Below are positions 21,542 through 32,393 of a stretch of DNA of 64,000 nucleotides, piece after piece. The DNA is from Diphasiastrum complanatum (taxonomy: Eukaryota; Streptophyta; Lycopodiopsida; Lycopodiales; Lycopodiaceae): the NCBI GenBank assembly GCA_029204225.1, contig CM055102.1, forward strand, positions 43,871,840 to 43,935,839. The letters run 5' to 3'. A program made the translations under genes and the position numbers. The notes under the pieces are model-generated. The model ran no database searches. It saw nothing but the letters and a program-made list of their open reading frames with translations, and was not told the origin of the DNA. The number at the start of each line of letters is the position of its first letter. Positions within the stretch are counted from its first letter, which is position 1.

Positions 21542-21870
21542 TTGATCACTGCTTCCTTATCTTCTACAAAATCAGAGTATATCACATCCTCACAAGTTAC
21601 AAAGGAAGCAATTTGGTTGAGAAACTTACTTTCAAATATCAGTCTGAATCAATACGCTCCGACATTATTATTTTGTGATAATCAAAGTGACATTGCCTTG
21701 TCAGCCAATCCTAGATTTTGTTCTAGGAGTAAGCACATTGAACTCAAGTATCACTATGTCAGAAGCAAAGTTCTTTACAAAGAGGTCAGATTGCAGTATC
21801 GTCGAACGTAAGATATGACAACATATATTTTTACTAAAGCATTAAGCCTGGATGCACACATGAAGTTTTG
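21542..21870 (+). pseudogene. Copia RNase H C-terminal fragment
   Basis: Plus strand: ASLSSTKSEYITSSQVTKEA, LLFCDNQSDIALSANPRF, SRSKHIELKYHYVRSKVLYK and, after a stop at 21809-21811, TTYIFTKALSLDAHMKF, the usual copia end. Directly followed by a polypurine tract and LTR, so this is the 3' remnant of an element whose RT is gone. Confidence 0.83.
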
Positions 21871-21914
21871 TGCAGAACTAAGTTTAAGGGTCAAGGCATT
21901 CATGGATTCAAATT

Positions 21915-21923
21915 AAGGGGGAG
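21915..21923 (+). promoter_or_regulatory. Copia polypurine tract
   Basis: AAGGGGGAG directly before TGTTGGA, the standard plant copia plus-strand primer and LTR start. Confidence 0.85.
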
Positions 21924-22979
21924 TGTTGGATTATTCTCCTACTAATCGACTAATCGACATTTTAATCTTCGTCCAACTTTTATCCAGACCTGCAGATTTT
22001 TTTGTGTTTTTACACAGTCTGCATAACTACTCGGAAGCAATTTATAGTGTCGGCATTTTCAGGATTTTCGCCTTTCAGATTTTCTCTCACTTCAGTTTTT
22101 TTCGCAAGACAATTTATTGTTCGGCTACAGGCTAAAAGTATGGTTTGGTGGTACAAAAAAATAACCCATTTTTCATTGTACCTGTTGGTAGTACATTTCA
22201 CTATTTGGGGATTTTATTACTCATAATTGTTTTAAGTCCACATTAAAAATGACATAACTTTTTAGTAGTAAGTCCAATTTCAGCAAAGTGTGGTGCGCTA
22301 GAAAGCGCTTAACAAGCGCTTTCCAATGATATCTTATATGGCATATTTCTAAACTATAGTTAAAAAGTTATGGCAAGTCAAAAGTATGGAAATTTAATTA
22401 ATCATAAATTTTTGAGTCCACATTACTAAATGACGTAACTTTTTAGTGGTAAGTCCAATTTTAGCGGAGTTTGGTGCATTAGAAAGCACTTGACGAGCAC
22501 TTTCCAATGATATATTAGATCACATACTTCCAAGGTGCAGTTAAAAAGTTATTGCAAGTCAAATGTATTAGTTGAGAATAGTGTATAATAGTGCAAAAGT
22601 GCATTTCTACCCAAAAAAAGGTAGTGTTCTTGAAAGTACATGAAGAGGATGGATGGATGGATGAATGGATGCCAGCACATCACAACCAACTGGATGACGC
22701 ATTTGACGACCTAAATAGTTGTGCTACTGGTGGACGTTGCCGCATTTGCTTAGTATAAATAGCTGCTCACATTTCTACATTTGCGTATTGATCTTATAGC
22801 ATTGATGTGATCAAGAGATCAGCAAGTATTGAATAGTTAGTTGTTAGCAACAACGTAAAATCAAAACGTGTGAAACTAGCAAGTACAATTCCCTTTCATT
22901 TATGATTGTTCTTGTAAGATTTTCTCATCTAAATTTGATCTAAATCTTGTGTAGATTGATAGATCAATTGTATCTAACA
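21924..22979 (+). repeat. 3' LTR of a copia element (~1.06 kb)
   Basis: Begins TGTTGGATTATTCTCC after the polypurine tract and ends at TCTAACA, giving inverted termini TGTTGGA/TCTAACA. It contains an internal duplication at about 22232-22570 and a TATA-like TATAAATAG near 22753. Related LTR text recurs at about 37765-37965. Confidence 0.7.
22232..22570 (+). repeat. Internal ~180-bp tandem duplication within the copia LTR
   Basis: Both copies read AGTCCACATTA, AACTTTTTAGT, GTAAGTCCAATTT, AGAAAGC, CTTTCCAATGATAT and AGTTAAAAAGTTAT in the same order. The second copy starts near 22412. AACTTTTTAGT and the later TTAAAAAGTTA are near-complementary, so each copy could fold. Confidence 0.8.
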
Positions 22980-25502
22980 TCCGAATCACTCTTATGGATC
23001 ATTTTAGGATCCATTATTGGTCCAATTTTGCAGATTTCCACATTTTGGTTAATGAATAAGCTTCAAATCCCCTACTAATGCATCAAATTTAGGGACAAGC
23101 TTCTGTCAACTAACAGATCCAATGTAATCCACATATCAGATTCCACTTCTAACATCACAATTCACATCCAAAACTGCAGATAACTCAATTGTCACAAAGA
23201 TATTAGTTATGAATTCAATCAATTGAATTCATCCAAGAAATTAATATCCGGTATTAAGCAATTATTTACTGGGATTACCAAAAACCTAATTGCAAAATAC
23301 ATATCTCGTTCACACTTACGACCACTGATGTCCACTCTTCTTTCCTCCTTATAATTTTCAGTTCCCTAAAAATCTATTCCAGCTAAGGTACTAAAAAGAT
23401 GTAACGACATTAGTAAATGTTTAGAATTGATTACTGTAGGAAAAAAGTCTGAAACAATTTCATTTTTATCCTATCTCTGGATGTTTTATACTTTTGATCA
23501 GTTCCTATCAGTTACAAATTCTTCAATAAAATTGGATTGTTTCCTTTTATTGACTGGTTTGGCATTACTTTGTCAATATTAACAAACTATCCAAACTTAA
23601 AATACGAAATTACATGAATGGCAATCCTACCAATAGGATTTCAGAAACTCTTAAACTATATCCAAACAAGATTTTGTTGCTCAGATAAGGAGTTCTGTCA
23701 TCACTCATTCTGTCTGGCCATTTCGTATTGTTTGACGATTTAAATTTTAATTTTGACGAGTATTAAGCACAAACGTTCACTTGGCCTATTTCTGACGATC
23801 AATATCGATTAGAAATATCCCAGACAAGTAACAGATTTCAAAATTTAACCCAAGTTTGGAATTCAACAGAAAAGAAAAGAAATTCAATTTTAACTTTCAA
23901 TTTGGGAAGAACTTTGCTTCCAAAGTTTAGTCACCACCAAACAGTTCCAAAACAATTAAATTTTTTTTGACTAGGTACCGTTTTGAAAAGGTAACTCATG
24001 AGGAATGAATAACTTGCCGTCATCCTAAATCTATGAATCTAATTCATAGACGAACTGCTAGGATAGCAAAATATCTCCCTACACCATTTTCTATCTTCTT
24101 TCGAAACCCGGTTACTGCATGCCAAAAGACAAAATGGAGCTTCTCAAGGACCATAAAACAAAAACCCACATGTGAGGCCAAACTTGAACCCAAAATATTT
24201 TCAAGAGTTTTGAAAAAACCACATGCAAACCTTAAGGGTTTTTCTCATTATTATCCTGAGCTGCCACAGGCTCATTTACACAAAGAACAATCCACATCCT
24301 ACATCGAGAGAGAGGAGAGTTTCCAAAGCTGGATCGCGAGGAGACAGGGATAGCGTCGATCCTCCTCCACAGCTCGCAACAAAGTCCATTCATCCACTCT
24401 ACCAAGGCGAAGTGCAACAGTTTCTTATTCACTTTGTTTTTCACAAGATAAGCTTCTGGTGGATCCCACAATCAGCCACCCCTCTTCAAGTGCTAAGCAT
24501 AGGTTTTCAGAGATGCTTCAAACATCCATCACTCAACTGCGCCTTTACTGGGAATACTAGTTCTGATTCCAAGCCACAGTGATTGGTAAAACGAACATAT
24601 CTCACATCTTTCCTCCCTTTTGAACTATTTCAAACTCAAAGAGAAGGGTAATAGGATCTCACTCTTGTCATGCAAAAACTTTTAGATGAAAAAGAGCTCA
24701 ATCCTCATTGGTTTCCTTACTTTGTTCACAAGTCATCCTAATGGAAATACACACAAAAATAAGAACCAAGAGCGATTTGGACCCACTTACAAGGTTATCT
24801 ACCTGCCTTCAGCAAAAAAACATTATACATCTTAGTCCAATAGCAATTGAGACAAGATTACAGTCCTTTCTCATTATTGCTACTTCTGTGAACTGAAGAA
24901 TAGAATGATTTGGAGTTTAATGGTGCTAACTCCCAACTCTTCCTCAATCTCACAATGAAGAATTATAGCCAACTTAACACGGGTTGATACAGTCACAGTT
25001 ACAACATATCATTGAAGAGTTGTATAATAGCAGTTCCCATCAATAATCCTTGGCATACAACACTGGAGGATAATTTCCTCAGCATGCAGATAGAAGAACC
25101 ATGGTTACTAGTTTCTAACAGTTTGTTTTACAAGATGAATTGAACACACACAATCTATCAACAAACATAACTAGTTCTGCTTGTTATTAATCTTTAATGA
25201 CATGGGAAACAAGCAACTGGATTCATTGCACAAATCATACTACATCAATAGAAATCCTCTCAAGGTTCTACAAAAAAGTCAAAAGTGAATCACTCCAATT
25301 AGAGGCAATATTAACAAAAAGATAACCCGGTGGAAGTGCACTCTACCACTCCTCTTGCCAATATGCTTCAAACCAGAATTACAGGATCCAAAACTTGATT
25401 TCTCCCTTGAGAGTTCCACACACCAATCCAGGACATAATTGCATGTGCTTCCAGTCTGATGTAGATCTTGCTTCCAACCTATACAAGATCGCATCTTAGC
25501 CG
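22980..25502 (-). other. No gene recognised; possibly interior of the minus-strand LTR element
   Basis: AT-rich. A minus-strand primer site at 25503 implies that the element interior lies here, but I find no gag or pol motif. The plus frames at 24033-24353 and 24223-24582 are without recognisable content, so the interior is non-coding or too decayed to read. Confidence 0.35.
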
Positions 25503-25515
25503 GGCTCTGATACCA
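25503..25515 (-). promoter_or_regulatory. Primer-binding site, tRNA-iMet type
   Basis: The complement reads TGGTATCAGAGCC, 13 bases matching the plant initiator-Met tRNA 3' end. One base separates it from TGTAAAGACC, the LTR edge. Confidence 0.85.
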
Positions 25516-25516
25516 A

Positions 25517-26537
25517 TGTAAAGACCCTAAAGGATTGCCCCTAAGACAAGGATAGGAGAACACAATACAAGAGACTATGGAGCCAAACCGCCCATCCAAA
25601 TTCTAGATCAAATCTGGATCTAGCTCATGCCATGTGAAGCAAGAGGAGAAGAGAGAAACTGGTGACCTAAAACCCAATATGTCGATGGGAGAATCCCTAC
25701 CTCATTATGGCAAAGGAGGTGGAGCTTCAACATGTCTCATCAGGGGAGTGTGTGGCTAATATCTTCACCTAACATTGGAAAAAGACTTCACCACTCCTAC
25801 TGTAGCTACATATCTTTGAGATAAGCTCACAAACAAGTATGTAAGAGTTTAGGCCCTCTATGAGAGTTCCAAAAGTCCAGAAAGAGCCAAAATCTAGCTA
25901 GACCCCTTGCAGACCCCATTTTTGGAGCTCATGTTGTAACTAAATCTTGCCTCTCTTATTGAAGCTTCCTCTTGATGAGATTAGCTTACAAACAAGACTA
26001 CGAGAGTTCATTTTGATCCAGTGAACTGTGAGAGAGCTCCAAGTGCCAAGAAAAGTGAAAAATCTCAAAAATCAGAGAATCCTTGCACAAGTAACCTTCG
26101 CATCATGGTCCAGTGAGCTCAAAAGATTATTTTTCATCTAAGACTAAGTCTGCAAGAGTTAATATTTGGTGCATCTATGAGCCAAAAAGTGATCAAAAAC
26201 CCTCTCAGACATCAATAACTTTCAAATATGTGAGAGTTAACATTTGCCACTTCATACCAAACTAGATCCAGCTTCAGTTAAGAGGGTGAGAGTAAGTTCC
26301 CAATAGATTCCAAGATATCAAGGTTCTTGTCTGAAAATCAGTACAAAGAACTCTCCACATACAACCCTCACATGATGAACCTTTGCAAATATGATCAATA
26401 GATAGATCTACCTCAAATCCAACTACTGTGAGAATTTCAGGTCAATTAGAACCATGATCAAAGAAATATTAAGGAAAAATCATAAAAAAAGAGCTAAAAT
26501 TACACTAATAGCCAACTGAACTGATCAAATCCTAACA
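25517..26537 (-). repeat. LTR of a minus-strand element (right end tentative)
   Basis: Adjacent to the minus-strand primer site, starting TGTAAAGACC on the plus strand. CCTAACA at 26537 would give a TG...CA LTR of about 1 kb, but no second copy exists to confirm it. A short motif of the form GAGAGTT recurs at intervals from about 25840 to 26295, suggesting an internal degenerate repeat. Confidence 0.45.
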
Positions 26538-26596
26538 AATCTAGGTTGCATTCTTCACATCCATCAAGATCCAGTACCTTTGGGCTTTGTTGACAA

Positions 26597-27085
26597 ATGA
26601 ATCTAAGATCGGGACAATTAGTGCCAAAAAGATTTGGAATCCAAACACCATACCTCCCCAGAGTTACAGTTGCACAAATTGAAGCAGAAACAGGACCAAT
26701 TGTAATGGACACGATGGATCAACCCATACTTGTCGTACCCTTGCAAGCAATCCAGAGGTCACCTCATCTCGAGATGCCGAAATATGTTGAATTGATAGAT
26801 CCTATCAGATTCCTCCAAATTTACGAACAAGCATGCGAGATCTACGGTGAACAAACTCTTGAGGAGAAGGTGAAGTTGTTCCCTATGTCATTGGTATATG
26901 CAACCCAAGATTGGTTCTTCAACCAGTCGGCCAAGAAAAAAGCCACATGGGAAGGGGTTAAAGTGGCTTCCATCACTCGCTGTAAACCAAAAAAAAATTT
27001 GGAAGACCCACTTTTCCTATTGAGCAAAATAAGATGGGAAAATGAGAAAGGGTCTAGGCCTACATTGCATGAGTCAAACATTTAA
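26597..27085 (+). pseudogene. Gypsy-type gag N-terminal half
   Basis: MNLRSGQLVPKRF opens a frame with a gag capsid-like core: RFLQIYEQACEIYGEQTLEE, KVKLFPMSLVYATQDWFF and NQSAKKKATWEGVK, matching the retrotransposon gag pattern (order ... F ... L ... A..WF ... TW). The frame ends at 27085 and similarity continues in other frames to 27570. No pol follows. Confidence 0.7.
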
Positions 27086-27366
27086 GATCCAAGTGCAGCA
27101 CAGCCCTGACTCCCGATCATGCTGGTTCCTAGCTGGATTACCGTGGAGCATCAGAAGAGAACTTAAACACTGAGAGCAGTATGCTACATTGCAAAAAGCT
27201 ATGGAAGATATTATCAAAGAGGAGAATGAAGGATCAGATGATGACTCAAGCCATAATTATCCAACGATTCATCATCCCACCCCCTCGGTTGCATCAATCT
27301 CCAACACTTCCAATATTTCAAACAATCTGTTGATGGAACATATTATTTAAACTCCACAGACAACAA

Positions 27367-27570
27367 ATGGAACAACTTACAACCCAATTAGATCAGAAAC
27401 TGAAGACTCTACAAAGTGCTATAGCAACTTCATCGACCATGCCAAATCAAGACCAGCTACAGTATCCACAAAGAGAGAATGTATGGTGTTCGATCTGTAC
27501 CCAAAACCATACAGCAAATGAGTGTCCAATGTTGAAGCAAAACCTCAAACTGACACATTGGTATTTCTAA
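27367..27570 (+). pseudogene. Gypsy-type gag C-terminal segment with a zinc-knuckle-like motif
   Basis: MEQLTTQLDQKLKTLQSAIA is followed by WCSICTQNHTANECP, a knuckle with spacing CX2CX3HX4C, one short of the usual CX4H. The following frame breaks where a 154-bp duplication starts. Confidence 0.6.
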
Positions 27571-27810
27571 CTGTGCAACGCATCATTACACGAAACTGCA
27601 TTATGTCCATTTAACCCCTGGGTTATTCAGCAAAAGCGGACTCAATGTGAGACCTCAAAACCATACAGCAAATGAGTGTCCAATGTTGAAGCAAAACCTC
27701 AAACTGACACATTGTTATTTCTAACTGTGCAACGCATCATCACACGAAACTGCATTATGTCCATTTAACCCCTGGGTTATTCAGCAAAAGTGGACTCAAT
27801 GTGAGACCTC
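27503..27810 (+). repeat. 154-bp tandem duplication in the gag remnant
   Basis: 27503-27656 and 27657-27810 differ at about three positions. The length is not a multiple of three, so the duplication shifts the frame directly after the knuckle. Confidence 0.92.
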
Positions 27811-27898
27811 TTAGGGCCATCTGATGCGGCACTACAGTCTGGAACACCAATGAACCAACAGCGCATGGCATTACCTACACCTCCGTGGGGACAATCAA

Positions 27899-28683
27899 GT
27901 GGCCCAAGTAAACGTGACAATAGCGGAACATGACGTTCCACCCCAACCTAAGCAACAGCAGTGCTATGGACCTGATGAGGCATATGTTGATCCGGCCATC
28001 AACGAATACTTTGCTACATACGCTGCCCAACCTCAGTGCCAAGGTGGGAGAATTTACGGTTGCGATACGAAGAAGGGCATAGCATCACTGAATGTCCCCA
28101 CAAGGGCATGTATGAACCCTTCGGTAGAGAATGTGGTTATGGGCATTGCTACAAGCATTGCCCACTATGTCCTGGAGTTAGTGCACCACTGAATTTGATC
28201 ACAATCCAGTCAACAACAACTCCAGGAAGGCTACCATGAAAATCCCATATTCTTCATGTTCCAGTGCTAGCAGTCATGCAAGCCCAGAAACGGAAGGGAG
28301 TGGCACCATCACCACCATCCTCAGTATCAATGGCAGAAGATCAACCTTTGGCGGCAAGACCATATCATAACATCAAGGAAGAAGGATGACAATATCAGAT
28401 AATACACCATTGGATATAAGCAGCCTAGGTAGAGGAAGTTGCACAAGCCATGGAAAAACTTGCACTACCTCTGGACACAGAAGTTCCAGCACCACCAACA
28501 AGCTCACCACTGAGGACAAATCTTAATGACTGTTTACACCATCAAGAAGTACCATTCCAAATGGTAGAGCCCGAGGTTCCACAAACAAAACTACTCACAA
28601 GTCTATTAACTAGCAGAATAAGCTTTTCTCTCGGAGAGTTCCTACGAATTATGCCACAAGCGAAGAGCATTCTTATTGAATGA
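27899..28683 (+). pseudogene. Cys/His-rich continuation of the gag-like region, frameshifted
   Basis: Three overlapping frames: 27899-28192, 28036-28239 with a Cys/His cluster (HSITECPHKGMYEPFGREC, then YGHCYKHCPLCPG) and 28450-28683, Pro-rich then ISFSLGEFLRIMPQAKSIL. Position and composition suggest the distal part of the gypsy-type gag. I do not recognise a named domain. Confidence 0.45.
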
Positions 28684-28773
28684 CTGTACCCGTAACCTGA
28701 ACCAGCATCAAAAGAATCTTTGTACTGTGCCGGTTATGAGGAACGTTCTCAATATTGGAGCAGTGTGGGAAAG

Positions 28774-29605
28774 TGTGAAAAATGCAAAAATAAGCTTGGT
28801 AGAGGCCAAAAATCTTGTATATAGATAGACACACATGTGTGGAGCCTGTTCCCACGTGTGAAAATAGTGTACTTGTCATGTACCATAATCATATAGGTTG
28901 TACATATGATTTAATTCAAGTTCTAGTGGCTAAAAAGGCCAAAAACTAGTTTTCTAGACATATGACACATGGCATCAATCTATTGCTTGCATGAGCCACA
29001 TCCTTTGGTTAGGTGTCACATCCCATGTGTAGAGGACAGCTCACATGTGTGAAATAAGCTGAAGTAGAAGAATTTTGACTTCTAGAAGATTTTCAAGTAG
29101 ATCTCCATATAGAAGGAAAATGGACCAAAAGTGCTCAAAATAGAAGGTTTTGTCCAAGTGTCAGTTTTGCATGATGAATTATCATAGGACAAAGCACCTT
29201 CACACATGTGGGATCAAAGGGATGATCAGCACCACGAGATCTCACTTATTGTATATATAGAGCCACATTTGGCCATAATCAGTGTGAGACACCAATCTTG
29301 GTTTTGGAAGCAATTTTGAGTGATTCTCTCCATTTGTCTACATTTGTTTTGATTGTTTTGAGGTTCTATCAATGTGTACTTGATTTTCAGGTTGGATTCC
29401 GTACTCAGACAGTGTTTCACACGTGTGAAACCAGAAAGTACACTTACCTTCAATTAATGATTGTTCTTGTTAGGATTTTGTGTCTAGAATTGATTTAGAT
29501 TGATCTTAATCTGAAGTAGATTGATAGATCAAGTAATCTGACAACCAATCCCTCTTGAGGATCAGATTAGGATCCACTCTTGGTCCTTTTTGTACTTTTT
29601 TCACA
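28774..29605 (+). repeat. 5' LTR of a non-autonomous element (832 bp)
   Basis: Starts TGTGAAAAATGC and ends TTTTTTCACA, inverted termini, immediately followed by a primer site. Over the first ~520 bases it differs from the partner at 31592-32112 at about ten positions (by eye, ~2%). It carries an 18-bp palindrome GTTTCACACGTGTGAAAC at 29414-29431, further CACGTGTG/CACATGTG motifs and TATATATAG near 29255. Confidence 0.88.
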
Positions 29606-29618
29606 TGGTATCAGAGCC
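29606..29618 (+). promoter_or_regulatory. Primer-binding site, tRNA-iMet type
   Basis: TGGTATCAGAGCC directly abuts the LTR end CACA. Confidence 0.92.
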
Positions 29619-31580
29619 AAGTACAAGTGTTTTTGTTGAAATTGATAGGGTTAATCCAAATCAAAGCCAAAATTAGCAGTTTTTTGGAAACTAGTCAAAA
29701 ATTGTGTAGTGAGTTGGATTTGATAGCTATCCTCAAAATTTTGGTCCAGATCTTGTTGTGGGCTGTAGGAACCATTTTCACACGTGTGAGGCCGTACAGC
29801 TCCAGTTTTGACTGAGAAATTTTAAAAATTTGTAGACTTTGACTCACATACCCAATTTGAGTGATTTTTAGTGCAAAATCAAGCATTTTCTATAGTGAAT
29901 CTAATCCCTTGATTAGTTCTTGGATTAGATGAGCCAATAATTTCAAATTTGAAGCTTGAACTAGGTGCATTAATTGATTATCTCTGATTTTTTGAGTGCA
30001 TGATGAAGTTGAGAGAGATTTTGCTAAAAATCATAGATTAAGGAGTGATATGCAAGGTGAGAGGTTGAAATCCATTGTACCATCACTCTAGATTTGTTCA
30101 AGAGTGATAGGTTCAAGTTTAGAAGCATCAATTTGCTAGAAAACATCCTTAGATCTGTCCTCCAAGTGAAACCTTTGAGAGTTTCTAGTGCATATAGAGC
30201 ATCTATGCAAATCTTTTGTAGAATTTGACATAGATTGGCTTCAATTGAGAGTTCTAGAAAAGAGATTGAGATCCAAGTCACATTGTTCAACCCTACTCAA
30301 TTTGTTTGAGTGACTGTAATGTTTGAAAAGAGTCATTAAGGTGTCTATGACAAATGTGTAGAGAGAGATCCAATTTTCTATGAGTTCCTTCCTTTGTAAA
30401 GGGCAAGATCTAGAAGCTCATTATGTGTTGTTATTGGTGAAGAATTTGGCTTCTCCTATGTGATCAAATCTTTCTAAGTGGCATTAGCTCTTTGAAGCAC
30501 AATATCTTAGTGAGAAAAATCACAACTTTTGATTTTGAATTTCATTAGTAATTGGTGGAATCTAATAGGAGTGATTGAATTCAATTTGTTGAGCAAAAAT
30601 TGACATAGTATGTATGAATCAAATTAGACATGGAGGTCTCGGATTTCCATCAAGAAGGAGCACCATGAAGAGGATCTTAAAGAATCATCTCAAGGTTCAA
30701 GTGTGCCAAGGATTGAGGAGGAGAGATCTTCTCAAGTTGTGATTCCAAAAAGAAATTCAAGAAATATGGTTGATTCCATGTGGCTCACATTTCAAGGGAA
30801 AGAGGAGCATATCTCATGTGGTATACATCTCATACTTACTTCTCTTATGTCATTTGATAAATCAATTTGCTTTAGTGAGATCATTGCATCTCCAAATTGG
30901 AGTAAAGCCATACTAGTTGAGTATGAAGTCTCTCTTGAGAACATAGATGATGTTCTTAAAAGGTTGAAATCGATTTTTAAATCAATTAGAAAGCAAATGG
31001 TTATTTCATCAAATGTATGCTCTTGAGTCATGTAAGAGCAAAAGTGATTTGTTCACTCATAGTTTGAAAATTTGTATTGAGGCAAATTGTAAACTCTTTA
31101 TGAGAGTAAGTGAACCATCTTCTAAAGACACTTATCTCCATAATGAAGTATTTAGCCTCATTGGATCTGAGATTAGCATGGTCTTGAGAAGCATGCATAG
31201 TCTTGCCAATTTGGATAAGTCTAATTCTCTAGATCATGGTAACATGATGTTAGATCTTTGTGATCCTAATAAGTCAAGAAGAAATCTTTATTTTCTCATG
31301 GAGGAGCATGCACATGAAGAAGGAGCAAGCCTCAAAGTCAAGCATCTACATGAAATTTGGAAGGAATCAATTTTGAAGATGCTAGGATGGTGCAAAGCTC
31401 TCAAGTTCATCAAAGATGTCAACATCAAAGAAGCACTATCATGGATATGGTGATTTCAGATCAACATCAAGCTCATTGGCTGATCTTCACACCTTTTGAA
31501 CCAGCAAAGACCAATTCAGCCCATGGAGTCAAGTTCAAGATCATCATGTTTTCCATCAAGCGATTTACCAAGCTAGATTT
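29619..31580 (+). mobile_element. Pol-less interior of a non-autonomous LTR element
   Basis: About 2 kb between primer site and polypurine tract with no knuckle, protease, RT or integrase motif. It contains TCACACGTGTGA at 29778-29789 and two adjoining open frames near the 3' end. It must use enzymes from another element, so it is a large non-autonomous (LARD-like) retrotransposon. The leader resembles that of copia element 1 in its repeated CACGTGTGA motifs. Confidence 0.75.
30703..31453 (+). CDS. Two adjoining unrecognised open frames in the non-autonomous element
   Basis: 30703-31026 (107 codons, MPRIEEERSSQVVIPKRNSR...) and 31013-31453 (146 codons, MYALESCKSKSDLFTHSLKI...) overlap by 14 bases in different frames, so they may be one broken frame. 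The second is Leu/Lys-rich with a likely helical tail (HLHEIWKESILKMLGW). No known domain is recognised. Possible roles are a diverged gag or a captured sequence; chance is not excluded. Confidence 0.35.
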
Positions 31581-31591
31581 TTGAGGAGGGG
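31581..31591 (+). promoter_or_regulatory. Polypurine tract of the non-autonomous element
   Basis: TTGAGGAGGGG directly before TGTGAAAAATG. Confidence 0.85.
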
Positions 31592-32112
31592 TGTGAAAAA
31601 TGCAAAAAGAAGCTTGGTAGAGGCCAAAAATCTTGTATATAGATAAACACACATGTGTGGAGCCTGTTCCCACGTGTGAAAATAGTGTACTTGTCATGTA
31701 CCATAATCATATAGGTTGTACATATGATTTAATTCAAGTTCTAGTGGCTAAAAAGGCCAAAAACTAGTTTTCTAGACATATGACACATGGCATCAATCTA
31801 TTGCTTGCATGAGCCACATCCTTTGGTTAGGTGTCACATCCCATGTGTAGAGGACAGCTCACATGTGTGAAATAAGCTGAAGTAGACGAATTTTGACTTC
31901 TAGAAGATTTTCAAGTAGATTTCCATATAGAAGGAAAATGGACCAAAAGTGCTCAAAATAGAAGGTTTTGTCCAAGTGTCAGTTTTGCATGATGAATCAT
32001 CATATGACAAAGCACCTTCACACATGTGGGATCAAAGGGATGATCAGTACCATGAGCTCCCACTTATTGTATATATAGAGCCACATTTGGCCATAATCAG
32101 TGTGAGACACCA
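31592..32112 (+). repeat. 3' LTR of the non-autonomous element, truncated
   Basis: Matches 28774-29294 through GTGTGAGACACCA, then switches to unrelated sequence, so about 310 bases of the LTR are missing and no target duplication can be read. Confidence 0.88.
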
Positions 32113-32393
32113 TTTAAATCAATCAATATAATGTTTTGGCATCACATCATTCTTGCAAAATTTTTGAATGCATATATTTTTAATCCATGAATGCAAATGT
32201 ATAGTCTGTTGAATGCACATCTATTGATTTCAAATGTATCTATTGATGTATTCAATGCAATGTATAATGTATTTAATGCACATCTATGCAATGCAAATGT
32301 ATCCATTGATGAATTCAATGCAATGTATCTATTTTAGCACATGATTTGCATGCTAGAATGCACAATAAAAAATAATGGAAAGTAATGGAAATA
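32113..32393. repeat. Degenerate short repeats rich in ATGCA/TGTAT
   Basis: AATGCAAATGTAT, AATGCACATCTAT, TCAATGCAATGTAT and TCTATTGATG recur irregularly between about 32185 and 32335. Confidence 0.5.

Noticed and set aside
23000-25500. Possible genes in the AT-rich block (106-119-codon frames at 24033-24582)
   Set aside because: No domain, no clear splice-linked exon series and strong AT bias. It adjoins a minus-strand primer site, so retroelement interior is more likely.
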